NCBI RefSeq assembly: GCF_020520425.1
Contig: NC_079492.1
Coordinates: 103,079,157 to 103,143,156, forward strand
Direction: 5' to 3'
Source: Spinacia oleracea
Lineage: Eukaryota; Streptophyta; Magnoliopsida; Caryophyllales; Amaranthaceae
Length of the DNA: 64,000 bases
A program made the position numbers and the translations under genes. Below are positions 60,481 through 64,000 of this stretch, one piece after another. The notes beneath the pieces were generated by a model that did no database searches, was not told the DNA's origin, and was given only the letters and a program-made list of their open reading frames with translations. The first letter of the stretch is position 1; the number at the start of each line of letters is the position of its first letter.

Positions 60481-61131
60481 GGTTCGGTGGTATTGTGGTG
60501 GTAAAAGGGTGGTAGACTGGTATTGGGGTGTTACAGTGATGGAGTCGTCGCCTCATCGATATTTAGTGGTGATTGGTGGGAGTGTAGAGTAATTTCGGCG
60601 ATTCCTTCTCTTTGTTAAAGACTATACCATCTAAACCAAGTATCAATAAAGCTCAAAAGTAGTACAAAAATTAGGAAGAAAAATAAATCATCTTGCCACT
60701 AAAAAACTACCTTATTGGAAGCCGGTGGTGTAGCAAAAGTGGTGATCGGTGAGAATATACGAGTTGTTTGGGTAATCCTCTTACCAAAAGGGACCAAAAG
60801 TGTCCAAAAGATTCGAAAGGAAAAAGAAATTCATAATTTTTAGGAAAACACTCATTAGTACACTTGTATTAATTAATGACTTCCGTAAACTGTACACTTA
60901 CTTTTAATTACTACTAGTAATAATATTAACTACATTGAACTATCGATCAATCAATAATCAATACCTAGTATTTAAAAAACACAACCATCACCATTTTAAT
61001 GACAAACAACAGCATTTTGAGTACACGTGTCCCAATTTTATTTTTCTTTATCTTTAGTTTTTGGTATAAAAAAGTAATGGTCATTCATTATTCCACTTTA
61101 TTGTCATTATTTATTACGTAGTATACTACTA

Positions 61132-61435
61132 ATCTCCGTCTCTTTAATTACTAGAATTGTACCCCCACTGCCCCATATTTATATTTCCGTTTGACTAAAA
61201 ACACGAGTTTTAAGAAAAGTGGGTACACGGGAAATTAGAATATAGTAAATTGATAATTGATTTGTATGAGAAAGTGGAATATAGTACATGGGGAAGTTTT
61301 GTTGGATTTTCAATGCATTTTTAATTCACATAGTACATGGGAAAGTGGAAAACTTAATATCCAAAAATAGAAACAGGATTATAATTTTGGGACGCTCAAA
61401 ATAGAAACATGACTATAAAAATGGAACAGAGGGAG
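61132..61435. mobile_element. Stowaway-like MITE, left end worn
   Basis: The right end, read inverted, is CTCCCTCTGTTCCATTTTTA with TA at 61436-61437. The left end (near CTCCGTCTCTTTAATTACT) is altered. About 300 bp, noncoding. Confidence 0.55.
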
Positions 61436-61437
61436 TA

Positions 61438-62308
61438 CCAAAAATTAGGATCGACACTCAACTTGATTATGCTTAAACAACCGTCCCCTATTTCATCTTC
61501 CCCATTCTTCACCATCCCATTAACTCTCCAATCTTAATTATTTTTAATGTCAATTTAATTAAATCCCCAAATCTTCTACCCTTCTCCTGTAGCATTCATT
61601 CAACATTTAACCTCCTACTAATAGACTTTTTGACTGATCCTTTTTGAAACGGTGGGAGATTATAGGATGTTTTAATTCAACATTTCAATTGTTTAATTTC
61701 ATGCATGCAATTCAAGTTGTATACCATCTCCCCCTCCCCCCTAAGCACGTTGTTCTTTATTTTTCTTAAGCATATTGGAAGTATGTTGTTTTTTTTTCTT
61801 GCTTAATTAGTTGCAATTCATTTTGCAGAGAAGGAGAGCCTTATAATGTATGTTTTCCATGCAAATGATTAAAAGGTGGATAAATCGTAATCGACATGTT
61901 GAGACTTTTAGGTGGTTTTATTTGTATATTTTTGTTGTTAGGGAACTTACAATTAGTTTAAGTTCTCCTATAAGGAAAGTTTGTCAGTATAGTTCAATAG
62001 GTAAAATTTGTTAAGCCTTTCCCTTAATTGCATATCATGAGTATAGTCGTAAACTGTAACAATTGCAAATTTGTTTGATCTTTGTACAAATGATATGTTA
62101 TTGGTGGTAATAGGTGATATAAAATGGATTTATTTTTTCAGGGGAGATGAACATAAGAAGAAAAATGTAATGCTTAAAAGGACAGTAAAGTTTTATTAAT
62201 GACATTTGGTTTAAACACCTTCTAACACCTGCTTAAGAACAACATCACTTCTAGACTCATTACACGACCAACATATAACCAATCCGTTTGTCGAACGGGC
62301 CCAAAAAT
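61438..62308. other. Noncoding AT-rich stretch
   Basis: No gene, repeat array or element ends that I can support. Confidence 0.4.
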
Positions 62309-63305
62309 TAGTTATATACTAAAAGATACATCAGGAATGACACATGTCATTTCTTGGTGAATCTTGCAATTTTTTTATTTTTTATATTATTCTGGCAAAA
62401 TAATTTTGTTCAATATTCGATATGCTATAATATTTCCTTCCAATTTAATTATCATATATTTTTGTTATGAATTAAACTAGAATGTTTTTCCTAATATGTT
62501 ATAATTTTTTACAATTACTACAATTTCATATCTTTGTAAAAAAAATATTTGGAAAACAGTCACATTATTAACAACAGTAAAACACATTTTTTTTTAAATA
62601 CAGAAAAATATCAATAATTATATAAGCAATATATCAATAATCAATAACTATAAGTTATCTTCCGATGTGTTCTTAGTTTTATATAAAAAAATTAATATCT
62701 AAGTAAAAAGCTTTTTAAAATGTCAAAAAAAGTTGATTATATTACAATACACGAGATTATAATTGGAAACATATAACAAAATTTATCTAAATCTTAAAAT
62801 TGCACACAATTGATGTTTGGAGCGGTAGGAAAAAGTCACAAGCTAAGAAAAAAAAAAGAAAATGGTGTAATAAAAATATTTAATGTATTTTAACACTAAA
62901 ACCTAATGATACGATGTTGATATGTAAAAGTAATCTTTTTCACAATATCTTATGACGTACTATTAAAACAATATTAAAATCTAAAATTATTGAATTCTAC
63001 CAACAAATTTATCGACAATATTATTAACATGAACCAAGATATTAATTGCCACAAAGTATAAAAATAAACAATTTAATAACTTGCTCATATTCGTATATTT
63101 TCCCTTTTTCTGTTTGTAGATTTTTTTTGCATGTTTAAACCGGTTTTTTTTATGTTTATTAATTGGGGAGGACAATAAAAACATCTATGATAAAAATGCT
63201 GATGATATTTTTTCTCTTAAAGTTTAATTTAGGAAAACAATAATCATATTTTTTTTAATAATTAGCTTAGGTGTAGTCATAACCGTGTGGTGCACGAGCC
63301 CTTGA
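62309..63305 (+). mobile_element. Helitron-like element, degenerate ends
   Basis: The beginning (TATATACTAAAAGATACATC, then ACATGTCATTTCTTGGTG) matches the 5' part of the Helitron at 58909. A worn hairpin (CCGTGTGGTGCACG) at about 63283 may be its 3' end. The terminal TC and CTAG are not preserved. The interior is AT-rich without genes. Confidence 0.4.
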
Positions 63306-63330
63306 TGCAGGAGGCTAAAGCTCGACTGCT

Positions 63331-63645
63331 TGTTGAACAACCAACAATGCTATTCAGTTAGTTAGAACAGAATTGAGAGGAAGAAGAAGATCACAATAGA
63401 AGAAGAATGCTTAAGAGAGGGAGAGATCGAGAGAATAAGAGAGGATTTTGTATTAATGTTTTTGATACTGATTACAATTGTGATGCCACATTATTTATAC
63501 AACACACATGCAACAACTTGTAACAAACAACTTGCCAGCTCAACCATTCAGTTACAACCTGTAACTGAATACTTTGGCGCCAATTAACTACAATTCAAAA
63601 GGCTAAAGTCAAAGCTATTATTGACTTAATTAATCTACCTTAACA
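63331..63645 (-). repeat. 3' LTR of minus-strand Gypsy element I (315 bp)
   Basis: Ends TGTTGAACAACC and CCTTAACA, so TGTT...AACA termini. On the minus strand the polypurine tract TTATAAGGGGGAGGAA (63646-63661) precedes it. A GAGAGAG-rich block lies at 63400-63450. Confidence 0.8.
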
Positions 63646-63920
63646 TTCCTCCCCCTTATAAAAACTTGTCCACAAGTTTAAGGCAAAGCAAAGTCAGGGT
63701 ATTTGTTCTCAAAATCAACAACATTTTCCTAAGAAGATTCATGGTTAGGAAAACCTTCGCACTGAACCAAAAACTGTACCAATGGTTTGTTCTGAAAATT
63801 GACCACCCTCCTATCAAGTATAGTGTAGAAACCTAACTTGTTTCTCCCCTTAGGGCTGATGACGAGCCTAATCAACCTACCTTCAAGTTGGTGCAACTCC
63901 GTGGGAAAGTCCCAATTGCT
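63633..63920 (-). pseudogene. Gypsy element I pol C-terminus with chromodomain
   Basis: The minus strand reads a typical chromovirus ending: a linker (TELHQLEGRLI), then ILDRRVVNFQNKPLVQFLVQ and ENVVDFENKYPDF, the chromodomain that reads histone marks and guides integration. Two in-frame stops (TAG where Trp is usual, near 63730; TAA near 63685) break it. Upstream sequence (63921-64000) does not continue the frame clearly. The element runs off the right edge. Confidence 0.82.
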
Positions 63921-64000
63921 AAAAACTCAATGAACTTACCAAGTCCAAAAATCCAAAATCCAATTCACAAGTCCGTTCCCATCCCGGAACTTGGTACAAA

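Noticed and set aside
1-64000. CRISPR arrays, rRNA or complete tRNA genes, bacterial operons
   Set aside because: The repeat arrays have diverged contiguous units without spacers, and only a tRNA-like B box (54000) was seen. Everything else is plant nuclear in type.

Overview
This is plant nuclear DNA. Spliced genes, 2 kb LTRs, an En/Spm-type (CACTA) transposon, Helitron and Stowaway-like short elements and one intron-bearing host gene all point to a dicot. The repeat families look to me like those of Amaranthaceae such as spinach, but that is an impression and not a proof.

Layout. 1-5542 is a pile of LTR retrotransposon ends: the 5' LTR of a minus-strand Copia (D) lying in a Gypsy remnant, decayed Gypsy-type LTRs, and a small minus-strand LTR (H). 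5543-33556 is a plus-strand Copia (C) cut open by a 23.3 kb CACTA transposon (A, 5764-29096). A carries a TNP2-type transposase (8254-11467) and a spliced second gene (12328-19389) joining an En/Spm-type protein to a Ulp1-like peptidase. A was itself invaded by a chromovirus-type Gypsy element (B, 20028-28969) and by a minus-strand Helitron (14243-15276). C sits inside another Copia (E, minus, to 35897). The resulting order is B in A in C in E, and target-site duplications are visible for A (TCA) and B (CCTAC). 35898-39030 is a large inverted-repeat structure with minisatellite arms, and 39071-41547 is a minus-strand Gypsy LTR with its primer-binding site.

From about 43.2 kb the character changes. 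One apparently intact host gene (coding exons 44521-49293, 1,423 codons as I splice it) encodes a RING, TRAF-type and matrin-type zinc-finger protein with a long Gln/Pro-rich middle. 49.3-63.3 kb is AT-rich noncoding DNA holding small non-autonomous elements: two Stowaway-like MITEs, a hAT-like MITE, a possible tRNA-derived SINE and one or two Helitrons. At 63331 a minus-strand chromovirus LTR begins and its pol end runs to the window edge.

Functional state. Every autonomous-type element here is broken by stops, frameshifts or deletions, and many of the stops can be explained by one C-to-T change. The CACTA element carries fragments that look captured from host genes. The clearest is an anthranilate phosphoribosyltransferase exon on the strand opposite to the transposon gene. 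The Ulp1-like domain has Ser where the catalytic Cys should be.
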